From positions 992,001-1,056,000 of the forward strand of contig NC_089182.1 of NCBI RefSeq assembly GCF_947507565.1: a stretch of 64,000 bases of DNA. Direction: 5' to 3'. Of the stretch, positions 47,802 to 62,100 are shown piece by piece (the first letter of the stretch is position 1; every line of letters begins with the position of its first letter). Made by a program: the position numbers and the translations under genes. The notes under the pieces are model-generated. The model saw nothing but the letters and a program-made list of their open reading frames with translations. It was not told the DNA's origin and did not search any database. This DNA is from Oscarella lobularis. Its lineage: Eukaryota; Porifera; Homoscleromorpha; Homosclerophorida; Oscarellidae.

Positions 47802-48847
47802 TCATTTGACCGCAAAATAAATACCGACTATGATGACGGCAAGAAGCACCAAGACGATAATAGCAACAACGACACGATTCTGAACGACTCTACACATATA
47901 ATCATATCCACGTAAATCGATAAGAAAGAGCTATATGCACCTTCTCATCATATTACGAAGAACGCGAGAACTCTTGCTAAGATTGCCGTCCGTGTCTTTC
48001 AGCTTTTATAGAAAGAGAAGAATAAAAAATACAAACACAAGTCTCCTCACCTAACAAGTATTTAAATACCCTTTCTCTGGCTCTTATGATAGTTTCTCGG
48101 TCTCTCGACAGATCGTCCATAATCTGAGCCCCAATTTGCTCTAAAAGAATCAATATATAAACAAGAGTTCCTTTGTGAAGTTGTTTGTCTACCTGTCTCA
48201 AGAGCCATTTTGTATCCTTCTTCAAGCCTTCTCGAACCCTTATTCAACGTCTCCGTATTATCCAAAAGCTTGGCTCGCTTATAAAACAATTCATAAAAGC
48301 TTCTCATTTTCTTTGCTTCTGTGTCTACCTGGTCTTCGGAGTGATGTGGATCATCAGGCCCAAGTAATTCGTCTCTTCCTTGGTGATAGTCGTACATGGC
48401 GATACGAGATCGACGCTAAAAAGAAATACAAATTATGATTATCGAACCTAAGAGGGAGTGTCCCTTACAAATTCCTTCTCCGATTTTCCCAGTTCCTGTT
48501 TGTATGATTGGACTCGCTTTTGAGCCTTTTGGCGTGATTGCGAAGGTAGGCTCCCCGCTTCGATGTCGATTTGATCGACCTAGGTTCGACGTGTCATGTG
48601 AGAGAACGTCTTATTCGTTGATTTGAGTTTCGTACGAGGTCTTCAGCTTCGGCGAGAAGACGTTCGACATCGGATATTGCGTCTTGCTTCTCTCCTTGTC
48701 AAACAAAAAGGCTCTTTTCGCTCGGGTTCCTCGAAAGGAGCCTCACTTTTTACCTCCCGTCAGTTTCGGTATTTTGCCCGTTTTTACGGTGATATCGGCG
48801 ATCAGGGAGCCGAAACTCTGCTCCAGTTCTTCGATGACTGACGACAT
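47802..48847 (-). CDS. VTI1: Vti1-family Qb-SNARE
   Basis: The product begins MSSVIEELEQSFGSLIADIT, matching the Vti1 N-terminal three-helix domain. It continues with IEAGSLPSQSRQKAQKRVQSYKQEL and RRSRIAMYDYHQGRDELLG. The SNARE motif region (LLDNTETLNKGSRRLEEGYK, then QIGAQIMDDLSRDRETI) follows, and a C-terminal membrane anchor (VVVAIIVLVLLAVIIVGIYF) ends one residue short of the stop. The family acts in Golgi, endosome and vacuole/lysosome fusion as a Qb-SNARE. VTI1A against VTI1B is not resolved; the MSS start and central sequence look nearer to VTI1A. It is spread over seven or so short exons. The start lies 104 bp from the eL34 start on the other strand. Confidence 0.92.
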
Positions 48848-48951
48848 TTCTTCTCGGAAGGGCGGTTACAGCGCATGCGCGTAGCGATAGGGTGCTTCGT
48901 GGCTACTGAAGATCCACTTCGATCGTCGCTCGAGAAGGCTTAATCGACGCC
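48848..48951. promoter_or_regulatory. Bidirectional VTI1 / eL34 promoter with NRF-1-like palindrome
   Basis: Only 104 bp separate the two start codons. The palindrome GCGCATGCGC at 48871-48880 matches the core of the NRF-1 site (YGCGCAYGCGCR), a usual element of bidirectional housekeeping promoters in animals. No TATA box is seen. Confidence 0.6.
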
Positions 48952-49513
48952 ATGACTCAACGACTAACATACCGACGAAGACTTTCGTACAACACGAAGT
49001 CGAATCGACGACGAGTGTAAGTACAATCGACGACACATAGATAGATAAACTAACATTCTCTTCACCGTTCTCGCGAACAGATCGAAAACGCCCGGTACGC
49101 TCTAGCGATGCATCCTACGAAGAAAAACGATGCTAGCGATTGTCTTTAGGTGGTCGTCTCGTATATTTGTACACGAAAAAACCGGGAAAAGTGCCGTGCT
49201 GCGGCGACTGCAAACTTCCCATGCGAGGGGTAAGTAAGTCTCTTCGCGAAACGACTTCATTGCCAATAATTTTCTTTTAGCTGCCAGCCGTTCGGCCGAA
49301 AAAGCTCCAACTTCTCTCGAAGCCGAAAAAGACAGTAGCGCGAGCGTATGGGGGCTCTCGCTGTGGAAAATGCGTCCGAGAAAGGTTTGCGATTTTTCAT
49401 CGTGTTTTTCGTATGTTGCATTGTATTTTTTTATTTTTAGGATTATTAGAGCGTTCTTGATTGAGGAGGAGAAGATCGTCGTTCGAGTGCTCAAGGCATC
49501 AAAGAAAAATTAG
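48952..49513 (+). CDS. RPL34: 60S ribosomal protein eL34
   Basis: Five exons (48952-49016, 49081-49094, 49150-49229, 49281-49384, 49441-49513) join in frame to 111 residues (human 117). The sequence [52 protein letters not shown] and [18 protein letters not shown] is diagnostic. CCGDC and CGKC supply a zinc-finger-like cysteine set. It is a structural protein of the large ribosomal subunit, expected to be highly expressed. Exon 2 is only 14 bp and encodes the SKTPG segment; without it the frame breaks, and its residues match the family, so it is real. Confidence 0.96.
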
Positions 49514-50124
49514 ACTTTTGGGAGTTTTAGGGGGTGTTTGCGGCGGCATCTTACTATTAAAAATGGTGAAAAACATTTCGCATGAACATGTGTAGTCGGG
49601 ACTTATAAACGCCTTACGTTCGCCGTGAGAGTAGTGAACTGCCGACGAAATGGACGAAACGCAGGTTTACCAGGTCAGTTAAACTACTGTAGCGTTGCTA
49701 AGCTGTCAGCAGCTTAGAAAGGCAAGAGGGCCCCCCAAAGGGAGCTTCTTCGAATGCGCGCCAAATTACGCATTATCTCACGATGACGGCACAAAACGCC
49801 AACGGTTACGCGCGTCTCCCACACTCTTTGCTTCTTGTTGTCCCAGCTACAGTAATTGCACCACGTGCTCGACTCACCCGCCCGCTTCTTCTAGGCTCGG
49901 CACAAACGACAGTTCGACGGCTTTTCTGACGAAACTAGGTTATTTCCTAGTCGACCCGAAGCTTTTTTTGAATCGTTGCAACGATTCGACGACGTTCTCC
50001 CGCTTTTTGACGGAGAACTGAAATCAAGTACGTACCCAGTTTCGTCACAAAAAAACGGTCAGCAAATCGGCACCATCGACGACCAAATCTAAAAATTTGT
50101 GGCTCCTCCAGGTGACTATACACA
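49514..50124 (+). other. Intergenic stretch with a doubtful short frame
   Basis: ATG GAC GAA ACG CAG at 49650 can be spliced (gtcagt...gtcag) to an open frame running to 50021, reading QLRKARGPPKGSFFECAPNY and on. No domain or known family emerges, the composition is not clearly coding, and several other frames are equally open. It may be a 5' exon and leader of the giant gene, a small gene, or nothing. The rest of the stretch is the 3' flank of eL34 and the promoter of the giant repeat gene. Confidence 0.2.
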
Positions 50125-53100
50125 ATGGGCGCCACCTCATTGCTAATCGCCGCGGCAATTCTTGGGACGGGTATGTCGCGCCACACAGACCACGAGGATC
50201 CGCTCTATATTTGTATTTTCAGTCTATGCCGTTCCACCTGGACTCCAAAGCTGGAGTCTTGATCTCAATCAAGGGACGCTATCGCTTACGGCGTCGGGAT
50301 CGTCTGGCATGGTTTTTGGCAGTCTCGATTGCTCGAAGATTACGCTTCAGAACAAGGACAACGTTTTCGACACGTTGGGTGACTACTCCGTGTCGGCGTA
50401 CACTCTCTCTGGATGTGAAAATGTTCGGGGTGACGGTGCCGTGGGCGTGGTCTTTAATTTGAATCAGGACGATTTGGATGCGATAAAGTTGGACCAGCTG
50501 CTAGGCACGTCTCGAGCTAGAACCTATATCAGCATCACGGCTGGAATAGAGTTCAGAGATAGGAATTCCAACGATGAATTGACTCCTGTGCCATCTACAA
50601 ATGGTCGACAAGTAGCCACCTTTGTCGATGATAGCACAGATCCTGAAATAATTAGCACCGGTTTTGTTGAATTTGACCTCGATTCGGGACAATTTACGTT
50701 GGAGTTCAACGAACCGGTGGACGTGTCTACAGTCAATTTCACGGAGAGACTCTATTTTCAGCATCATTTGACGGCCACGTTAGATGCCGAACAGTTCGCT
50801 GTCTCAGAAGCAAGAGCGCTGACTAACAACAGTCGAATCGTCACCTTTGCCTTGTCGTCTGTTGGCACGAACGAGCTGAAATTGAAGTCGAGAGTTTGCT
50901 CTTCCGTATCGAACTGTTGGCTGAGGGTTGCAAATTCGTTTGTACAGGACATGGCCGGCAACGCGATTGTGGGCCTTTCTCGTGGACTAGTTTTGCAATC
51001 GTTTGTTGCCGACTCAACGGGACCTCGATTGACAGACGCTACGCTGGACATGAACGTCGGCCAATTGACTCTCACGTTCGATGAACCAGTTGACGTGTCG
51101 TCGCTTCAACCTCAAGGAATCGCACTGCAAGCGACCGAGATCATTGGGCAGAACTATCTGCGTCTCTCGCAAGGAACGACGTCTTCTACGGACGGAACTA
51201 TAGTCGTGGTGGAAATTTCAAAAGCGGATTTAAATGCGTTGCAGGAGAATTCTCTTCTAGCCACGTCGTCTGCTAACACTTTCGTTTCCATGGAATCTAG
51301 AACGATCAACGACGTTTCATTGGAAGTTAACGCCGTTCAGCCCGTTTCCAACGAATCCGCTTTACGCGTGAAAGACTTTGTTGAAGATACCGTTTCGCCG
51401 ACAATTCTCGACTTCACAGTCGATCTCAACGACAATTCACTGACTCTGTCTTTTGACGAACCCGTTCGAGCTGCTTCAACGCTAAATGCAAGCAAACTCG
51501 TATTGCATTCAAATTCTGATGGCAGGGGTGCTCTGCGACTACGCGGAGGTTTGCTCCCAGATGCTAAAGATGGGGATCAGAGTATCAAAATCGCGCTGCT
51601 GAATGAAGACGTCACGGCAATCAAACTCAACTCGTCTCTCTTCACGTCCATAGCGAATAGTTTTCTGACAGCAACGGATGAGCTAGTAAAGGACATGAGT
51701 GGAGTATCCATGGACCCTCTTTTCATCGCAATTCAAGCCATAGACTATACGGCAGACACGAGTCCACCTCAGCTCAAGTCCTTTTCACTCGATCTGGACG
51801 ACGGTCTCTTGACGTTGACGTTTGACGACGCCGTCTCGTCGGCGAGTCTGCAACCGCAGGCTATTCGCTTGCAGAACGCCGCGAGAAGCACCGCCGACAA
51901 TCAAGTCGTTCTAAGCGGCAGCAGCGCGACGGACAGCCCAGACGGTTTTGTCATCGCCGTGAAAGTCTCGCTTGCCGATCTCAACTATATCAAGACATTC
52001 AAGAACGTCGGAAACACGCAAAGCGACACGTATCTCATCATGACAGCCGACGTTGCCGACAGTGTGACGGGAGTCGATGTGATTGCGATTACGAATGGCA
52101 ACGCTTTGCAAGTCGACGGCTTCGTTGGAGACATAACGCCGCCGTCTTTGTATTCCTTCGATTTCGACGTCGATGCTGGTCTGCTGCGTTTGTCGTTCGA
52201 CGAAAGCGTTGACGTTACGACGCTGAATGCGAGTCAGTTGTCACTGCAGTCGAGTCGGAGTGGGGCAGATAAATTGGCGTTGACTGGACTCGCGAAAGTC
52301 GATCCTATTGACGCGGGAGCGATTGTGACGTTGACGCTTACGGAGAGCGATCTGAACGCCGTGAAGAAGAACGACGGTTTGGCCACGTCATCTGGGAATA
52401 CCTACCTGAGTTGGGGCTCCGAAACTGTGCAGGACGTCCGCAACAATTCGATCAGCATGGATGTGAACGTCTTGCAAGTGAATAACTTCGTTGAGGATAC
52501 TACAAGACCGGTCTTGCGGTCGTTTGATATCGATCTCGACAGCGGTGTCGTCACGTTGTCTTTTGACGAGACAATGAGAGCGTCGTCGTTTCGGATCGAT
52601 GCCGTCAATTTGACCAATCGAGACTTCTACCCACCGGAAACGTACAATCCGAGTTCTAGCCTTCCTTCGACAGTCGACAGCGAAGTTCTCGAAATCGTTT
52701 TATCGAAGCACGATTTGGACACGATCAAAGCTGTTCCAAGTCTCGCTTCAACGGCGCTGAACACTTACTTCTTGATGTCCAATCGCACAGCGACGGACAT
52801 GAACGGAAACTGGCTCGATAGAACCAACGTCTTGGTATCGCAGTACATATACGACTCAACGGCACCCGAACTCGTCTCGTTCACCCTCAACATCAGCAAC
52901 GAGAAACTCGTATTGACTTTTTCTGAAACGGTCAAAGCAAGCACGTTGGATACCACAGAGATAAGCTTTCAAGATACGGCAGCAGGCGGAACGAAGAACA
53001 CGTTCACTCTTACGGACGGCATCGTGTCAATGAAAGACTCGACAGAGATTACAATCCAACTAACCACGGCTGATCTAAACGCCATTAAACTCAACACGGG

Positions 53101-56100
53101 TCTCGCCACTCTGCGATCGAATACTTATCTTGTTCTAACGGCCGATGCTGTCCGAGATATGAGATACAGAGTTGGCAACAAGGTGACGCCGATTCTGACG
53201 TCAGCCGCTCGATTAGTGGATACGTTTACGGCCGATCTCGTGCCTCCGAGACTCGTGACGTTTGATTTGAATTTGAACGATCGCAAATTGTTACTGACGT
53301 TTGACGAGACGGCGAAGAAGGCGACGCTGAGCGTTAAAGATATTACACTACAGAATTCGGCGTCTAATGCCAGCTCAAGCGTTACACTGACAGCAGCAAG
53401 CTCTTCCCAAAGCACCGACGATACTATTATCATTATAGACATTGCAGAGCCCGATTTCAACGATATAACGGCAGCGGCGACATTGGGTACGAAAACGGGA
53501 GACACGTTTCTATCGATCACCAGTGAAGCTGTGAAGGATATGAACGAGAATCCGGTCGTTGCGATTCGAACTGACGATGCGCTGCCGCTGTTGACACATG
53601 TTCCTGACGTTTCGAGACCGAGGTTTCTGAGTTTTTCACTCGATCTCGACACGGGCGTCATGACGTTGCTTTTCTCCGAGTCCGTCGACTTGGCTTCGTT
53701 TCGACCGAATCAAATCACTCTGCACAATCTCGCGTCGAATTGGACGACGTCTTATACGTTGGCGGGGGGAACGGCCAGCCAGACAGACAGCACGAACGTC
53801 GTTCTTCCTTTGTTGAAGTCCGACTTGAATCGACTCAAAGAGGATACCGGTCTGGCGACGTCTCTTGACTCGACCTACATCTCGTTTACGAGCCACGTCA
53901 TCAGCGATATGAACGATAATTCCGTCGTGGCTGTTTCGTCGAATGCTGCCGTGCAAGTCCGGCAGTTTTTTCCGGATACGACTTCTCCGGCTGTTGTCGA
54001 GTTTGTGCTCGATTTGAATAGCGGAAAACTCAGCGTTCTCATGGACGAATCGATCAACGCGAGCAGTATAAAAACGGGCGAACTCGTTCTCCAAGACAAG
54101 CCGAATAATCGCCTTTGCTTTCATTCTCTTAAAGACAGTCGCGTGGAACCACGAAGCAATTTTCCGTCGTTCACAATTCTCATAAGTGACAGCGATCTGA
54201 ACGAGATCAAGCGACTGAAGCTTTCTTGCTGGAATCAGCGTTTGTACTTCGCACTGACGTCGTCGTTTTTGCAAGACATGAACGAGAACGTCGTTCGGTC
54301 AGTATCGAGTTTGGACGCTCGACTTGTTGTCCTGGTGAACGATACGACTTCTCCAGAATTAGAAGAATTTTCCGTGATGGACCTGAACTTGGGACAGCTT
54401 TCTTTGTCGTTTAGTGAGACAGTTGACGCCTCTTCGTTTGATCCGACAACCGTTACGTTGCAGAATGCTGACGTGAATCCGTCCTCTACAGTTACGCTGA
54501 GCGGCGGGAAAACTGACCCTTCAGATGGAAGAAGAGATGATGGAACGACCTTGATGCTTGACTTGACACCGGACGATTTGAACACTATCAAGCTGCACGC
54601 GAATCTCTGCACCATCTACAAGAACTGCTGGATTCGTTTGAGGTTGGCTACTGTGAGGGACTCTTCTAGAAATTTCGTTAGTGCTGGTATTGCCAACGTC
54701 AGGTTGTTAATTCCTGACCGGACAAGTCCCGAACTCTTGGAATACATCGTCGACATGAATGAAGGCTTTTTGCTGCTAACTTTCGACGAAGTAGTTGACG
54801 CGGACTCGTTCGTTCCGTCCGAATTAACTTTGCTGAATGACGACGCCTCCAGCTCGCTCAATCTTACCGCCGGAAAAGCGACTCGAAGCTCTGACGGTCT
54901 CAAAATAAATTTAACTCCAACAGAAGCGGATTATAACGCCGTCAAAGCTAAAACGGACTTGTATACGTCAATCACCGATTCGTTTTTATTTTTTGGAGGA
55001 TCCCTTGTTCAAGACGTTAGTGGGAATAATATTCGGCGTCTCGCAACTCGTGAGCAGGCAAAGCAGTACGTTGCGGATACGACTCGTCCTTTTGTTTCGA
55101 GCTTTGCTGTCGTCAACTTGACTGCCGGTTCTTTGTCACTTCTATTCAGCGAACCGGTAAATATATCCAGTGGGGACGTGGAAACCATTTCAATTGTCTC
55201 TCTCTTATACAATGACGAATATGCGCTCACGGGAGGTCGTCTCTCTTACGCGGACGAAACGAAGCAATTGATTGAAATCTTCTTCACTCGTTTCGACCGA
55301 CGAAATATCAAGTTGAACTTGAATTTGTCCACATCGGAAGAAGACACCTACGTCACCGTGACCAATAAGACCATCAAAGACTTCGCGGAAAACTACGTGC
55401 TACCAATTACGTTGGAAGATCCACTCCGACTTCGCAGCGGAGGATATATTCCGGATACGTCGCCACCTGCTTTGGAGCGTTTTTCTCTCGACATGAACAA
55501 GGGTAGCCTCGAGTTGACATTCAATGACGTCGTGGACATTGCTTCGGCCGATCCGGCACAAATTACTCTACACGGCGACGGAAACGTTTCGTATTCTCTC
55601 GTTAATAGCAGCGTTCTCGGTGGCTCGCCCATAGCCGTCGAAGAATCGGGTTCGGCGTCTGGATCCGGTCTGTCGCCCCAGCCGACGACGTCGCCTATTT
55701 CGGATGACGACGGATACGTTGTGACTGTTCTGTTAGGGAGCGACGACTTGAATGCGATAAAACTTTTAACCGATTTAGCTACGAGCAGAGCGACTACGTA
55801 TTTGAGTCATACGAAAGATTTGGTCAAGGACATAGGAAGGCTACCGGTTGTGTCAGGATTTCGCCTATTAGCCGACGTCTTTGTGCAAGATGTAACTTCG
55901 CCGGAATTGCTTCTGTTCGACTTGGACTTAGACAGTGGCCTCGTCAAGATGAAGTTTGATGAACCCGTGAATCCTTTTCATCTGAGGGGCGATAGAATTT
56001 CTATCTGGAATAAAGCAAATGGCAGCTCAAGTCACGCTTTCATCGGCGGCTCACCTGCGCCGAATTCTACTGCCGCTTTGGAGATAACACTTGTAATGAA

Positions 56101-59100
56101 GTTCGACGATGTGAACGCTTTGAAGTCCGATCTCGATCTAGCAACTGGGAAAAATAGCACGTATTTGAGTCTCTCTCGCGGCGTCGTTCGAGATATGAAT
56201 GGAAATCTGGCATCAGAAGTGCCTCCCTTGTTTGCTCTTCAAGTGTCTAATTTCACAGAAGACACGAGCAGACCTAGACTCGTCGCTTTTGAACTGGATT
56301 TGAATACAAATTTCATCAAGCTTTCTTTCTCAGAGGCGGTCGATCTCGATACTTTTGACGTGCTGAAATTGACGCTTCAAAACGAAAGAGCGTTCTCATT
56401 CGACACTGTTACCTACGCTCTGACTGGAGCGAGAAAGACGCAGTCTCTGAAAACGAACTCGATCGTGCAAATTTTTCTCAACAGTCTCGACGCACAAGAA
56501 CTGAAACGCGAAGACTTTCCTATTGCCAAATCGCGAGCAGATAGTTTCCTAACATTCGGCAGCGATCTTGTTCGAGATTTTCGCCAGTATCAAGTCGTTC
56601 CTGTGAACGAGAGTGACGCCGTACAGGCTTCCGTATTTCAAGAGGATTTGACTTGCACCGGAATTCAGGCAGCTTCTTACGTCGTGGATCGGACGTCTCC
56701 ACGACTGCAAAAATTCGACGTCGACATGACAAATGGCACACTGACGCTCTACTTCTCCGAGACAGTCGACGTATCGACGTTTCGTTTTGACGGTCTCACC
56801 CTCGTTGATACGGACGGCTTACCGGATTTTCAGCACTCTATTCGTCAAAACGGATCGATTTTGACGACAATCGATGGCCCAATTCTAACCGTCGCTCTTC
56901 ACAAGGACGATCTAAATGCCATTAAAAGAGACGAAGATTTATTTGACAAAAGCAGCACGTCGCATCTCGTACTAGAAGCGGCGACAATTCAGGACATGTC
57001 GGACAATCTTCTCTTTCCGGTAGGCGCGATTGACGCCATCAAGGTGAGCGTCTATAAAACGGACGTCGTCAGTCCGGAGCTGAGCGGATTCAGCATCGAT
57101 CTTAGCAACAATAATCTCACCTTGACATTTGACGAACCCGTGGACATTGACTCGTTTGAACCGAGGGCAATTACTCTCCAGAACGCGCCGATAGCGAGTC
57201 GAAACTACACTCTGACGGGAGCTATTAGTCAGACAATCAGCGCGGATGGATTGAGCGTCGAAATCAAATTACTCGTAGTCGACGCCAATAGCTTGAAATC
57301 TTTTTCCGATTTCGCGACTTCTCCTGAAAATACGTGGATTACGATGACGTCTGACTTGGTTACGGACGTTAGCAGGGGTAAAAATAGGGCCAGTGCTAGA
57401 CTTTCCGGTGATCGAGCTCTCAACGCTTCGGCGTTTAGCCCCGACAGAGTGATGCCTACAGTTCTTCAGTTCAGCCTATTGGACATGGACGCGGGAAAAA
57501 TGAGACTCCTATTCGACGAGCCCGTGAATAAGAGCAGTCTCAAATTCGAACTTTTGACTTTGCAGTCGACTTCATCCGGAGGAACGAAGGTGACACTGAA
57601 CGGCGGGCTCGCGGCTTACGTCGACAGCGACGTGAAAACAGAACTTGAAATCAGCATCACCAAAGAAGATCTGAAGACTTTGAAGCTGGACTCAAGTATA
57701 GCGACGAGAACAGCGAATTCCTTTGTCGCTGTTGCCAGCGGCGCTGTCTTGGATATGAATGGTAATATGGTGCGCGTCGTTCGAGCTCTCTCCCCTGTTC
57801 AGTACGTTGCTGACACGACCGGGCCGCTGGCGACCTTCTTTCACTTGGACATGGACGAAGGCACGTTGGAACTGACCTTCGACGACGTCGTGCGTCGATC
57901 GACGTTGCAGCCTGATAAAATCAGTTTGGAAAGTTCGCCGGACAAATCGAGCGCCGAATTCGCTTATCAGCTGACGAGAGGAGGAAGCGCGTCGCCGGAC
58001 GGCTACACGATTTTGATCCAGCTCAGCAAGGCGGACGTGGACGAAATAAAACACGATCCGCAACTGGCGACGAGCTCCCTCAACACGTTTATCAGTTTAA
58101 CTGCTGAAGTGATTGAAGACGTTGCCGGAAACAACGCCGTGCCCATCGTCAGAGACAGTGCACTTTACGGAAATTTTACCCCCGATGAAACGCCGCCGTT
58201 TTTGAGCGGCTTTAGTCTTGACATGGACGCAGAAGGGCACCTCGTACTCTCGTTTTCCGAGACGGTCGATAGATCAACAATCAATTTGACAGCAATTACT
58301 TTGTATAGCGAGAAGGGCGGCGTCTTTTCCTTGACGGGCGGATCTTTTATTAGGGCAACAGTCAGTCACGATTTATCAGTGGACGTAACGCTAACGCCTA
58401 GTGACATGAATTCCCTGAAGGCGAATCCAGGCTTGGCAACTTTTGCTGGTGACACGCAACTGCTGATTACCAGCGCTCTTGTGAAGGATATGGCAGGCAA
58501 TGATATTGTCTTTATTAACAGTTCGAGCCCGTTGGACGTCTCTGTCTTCACTCCAGACAGAACCCAACCAGTGCTATTGTCCTACGATCTTGACTTGGAT
58601 AGCGGCAAAGTTCGTCTCACTTTCGACGAAGTCGTCAACAGTTCGTCGCTTAATCCGACGGGAATTTCATTTCAGGATCTTCAAGGCTTCACGGCGAACG
58701 TCTACACGTTGACCGACGGCACTCAGTCGACGGAGGACGCGACAGAAATCGAGCTACTTCTCACAATCGACGACCTGAATGGAATCAAGCGAGCCGTCGG
58801 CCTAGCGGCATCCGAGGAGACGACGTATATGACTATGACGGAAATTACAGTTCGCGATATGATGTCCAATTTTGCTTCGAATCCGGTCAGCGAGGTTACG
58901 GTCACCGAAGCGATTCACGTCACGAATTATACGTACGACACGACGAATCCTCGACTGACGGGATTCAGTTTGAACATGAGCACGGCTGAAGTTGCGTTCA
59001 CCTTCGACGAAACGGTGAACGTATCGTCGCTTGATATCAAACAGATCTTGTTCCAATCGAGTACGAGTCTGAATTCGAGTCTTGCGTGGAGACGATTGAC

Positions 59101-62100
59101 GACGGGGGGTCTCTTTGGAAGTTCGACGAGCAGTTTCGATGGAACCGTCATTGTCGTTAATATTGGAAGCGACGATCTGAATGAGATCAAGAGAATATTG
59201 GATCTCTGCACGAGGCAAAACAACACGTACGTGTCGTTTACGCACTTGCTCATTCGAGACATGGCCGGAAACAGTGTAACCTTTGTGAACTATTCGAGAG
59301 CGCTCAGAGCTGATGTTTTCTATCCGGACAGAGTTCGACCTCAATTGGTTTACTACGATTTGGATATGTCTGCGAAGATTTTGACGTTTTTGTTTACGGA
59401 AACGATGAGAGTTTCGAGCTTGGACGTGACTCAGTTGCGAATTCAGTATTCGAACGTGACTGGTGCTGGGGCTTCTAGACAATTGACGAATGTCAGCGAG
59501 GCTATTTCTGAAGACGGAACAGTCGTTAGAATTGCCATTGGACCAGAAGATTTTAACGAAATAACGCGGCAGAGAGACTTGGCTACCGAAGTAGCCAATA
59601 CGTTTTTGCTAATGACGAAGAATGCTATTGACGATATGAATGAAAACAAGGTGATTGAACTGGAAGATGGAATCAATGCTCTCAAGGTGCGAAGATATCG
59701 ACGGGACGTCATTCCACCGAATTTGGCGTATTTTGATTTGGACATCGATCGTCGGCTTCTCACCATCGTTTTTGACGAAACCGTCGATGTTTCCCTCTTG
59801 ACGATATCTGAGATTAGTCTCCATGCGACGAAAAACGAGACCAGCGGAAAGTACAGCTATACGTTGACAAGCTCGAGCACGTCTGCGAGCTCAGACGGCA
59901 CGATTGTCGAAGTGCTGATCAGCGAAGGAAATATGAACGCCATCAAGAGGATTCCTCAGTTGGCGAGGCAGGCAAACGACACGCACATTTCCATGACAAC
60001 GTTTGTCGTTTCTGATATTGCTGGTAATCTATTGGTGCCAGTTACCGTCGAAGAAGCTGCTCGCGTTGCATCGTTTACTCCGGACGCCACCGGTCCGTAT
60101 CTGCGAACTTTTGACTTTGACGTCGATAGCGGGATTTTGACTCTGACCTTTGACGAGACTGTGAATGTTTCCACGCTTATTCCAAGTCGACTGACCGTGC
60201 ACACGGACAACGCCGGCGGAGCTGAAGTGAATGTCACAGACGGACGAGTCCTGACTAACAATTCGCACGTCGTTTTGCTGGAGTTGCCGCAATCTGACTT
60301 GGACAGCATCAAACTTTTGACCAATTTGGCCGTTTCTTTGCACAGCACCAATTTGACAATCAGAGCGAATTCTATATGGGACACTGCACTCCGGCCGAAT
60401 CCAGGATTCTGGGCGAACCTTCGGGCCGCTGCTTTCATTCCGGACGGAACGCCGCCAGAAGTCATAGAATTTCGTGTCGATGTCAATCACGGAACACTGA
60501 CCTTGCTTTTTAACGAAGCCGTCGACGCCGACACCTTCAACGCTACAGGAATATCAGTACAGAACGCAATGACTTCCAGCGTCAGGGTAGACTTGACCGG
60601 AGGCAACACTCCAAGTTCTGACGGCGTTGACATTATCGTCAATTTGACGCAGCGAGATCTGAACGAGATTAAGAGAATCGAGAGTCTTCTTGTCAACGAA
60701 TCCACGTCCTATCTAGTTCTTTTGCCAAAGACGATCAAAGACATGAACGGCAATCCGGTCGTCGCCGTTCCCAATGGAAAGGCTTTGAAAGCGAGCTCCT
60801 TTATCAACGACACGACTCGACCGTCTCTGCGACAGTTTGATTTGGACATGAATCGAGGAAGTATGACGATGAGATTTTCCGAAACGATGGATATTTCTAC
60901 TGTCGATTTTACCGGTTTTACGATGCAGCGTACTTGGAATTCGACGATTAGGCACACCCTGACTGGTGGCGTTGTTCTGAGCCAAACGGATTCGACGTCT
61001 GTTGCAATTGAGTTCACTCTGGACGATTTGAATTCTATCAAGGCTTTGCAAGTGGGAGATTCTCCTTTCACGGCTTGGCTTACTGTAGAGGCCAACGGAA
61101 TTCGCGATATGAACGGTAGATTCGTTTTGGAAAGGAAAAATGGATACAGTGCTCTGCGTGCAACGGCCTACGAGAAAGACGTCACCAATCCTGTTCTGCA
61201 GTATTTCAATTTGTCTATAAATTCCGGAGAACTCGTAATGCACTTTTCTGAGACGGTAAATGGAAGATCGTTTGACGCTCTCGGAGTGTGGCTGCAGGGT
61301 ACGAACAGAACCAACGCTGTAGACGAAATTCATCAACTCAAAAGTCTCGATGATCGCACTGGAACGAATGCCTTGTACTCCCCAGATGTCGTCGTGTCGA
61401 TTGGCCTTTTAGATCTAAATGAAATCAAGCGACTGACTGCTCTCGCTACGGGCACCGAAAACACGTTTTTGTCTTTGTTCGAGAACGCTATAGCTGATAT
61501 GCAAGGGAACCAAGTTATTCGGATTCCGTACACGAGTGCTCTTCAGGTTTTGAATTTTGTTTCCGATACTAGCCGACCGGAATTGGAGCGCTTTGATCTG
61601 GATATCGATGAGGGATTGCTTCGACTTCACTTCTCGGAGACGGTTGATTCCTTTACGCTCGACATGAAGCAAATACGGCTGCAAAATTCTCGAATTGAAT
61701 TTCCTAGCAATTCGTCGGCTTATCAATTTACTGGCGGGCTCATTACCTTCTCTGAGTATCCAAGCGCTTCTTTGGAAATCAATATCACCGAGCCGGATCT
61801 AAACGAAATAAAGCGATTGCACGAACTTGGAACGAGCGACTCGACCTCGTGGCTTTCACTCGCGTCGGCGGCTATTGAGGACATGAACAGAAACGACGTA
61901 ATTGAAATCTCAAATTTTGACGCTCTCCCTGTATCAGAATTCACGCCGGACACGACAGAACCAATTCTCCTACATTTTGACGTTGATCTCAGTTTGGAGC
62001 TGCTGACACTTTATTTTTCCGAAACGGTGAACGCTAGCTCGCTCGACATAAGGCAGATAACTTTGCAGGACAACGCTACGAAGAACGTGGACTTTACGCT

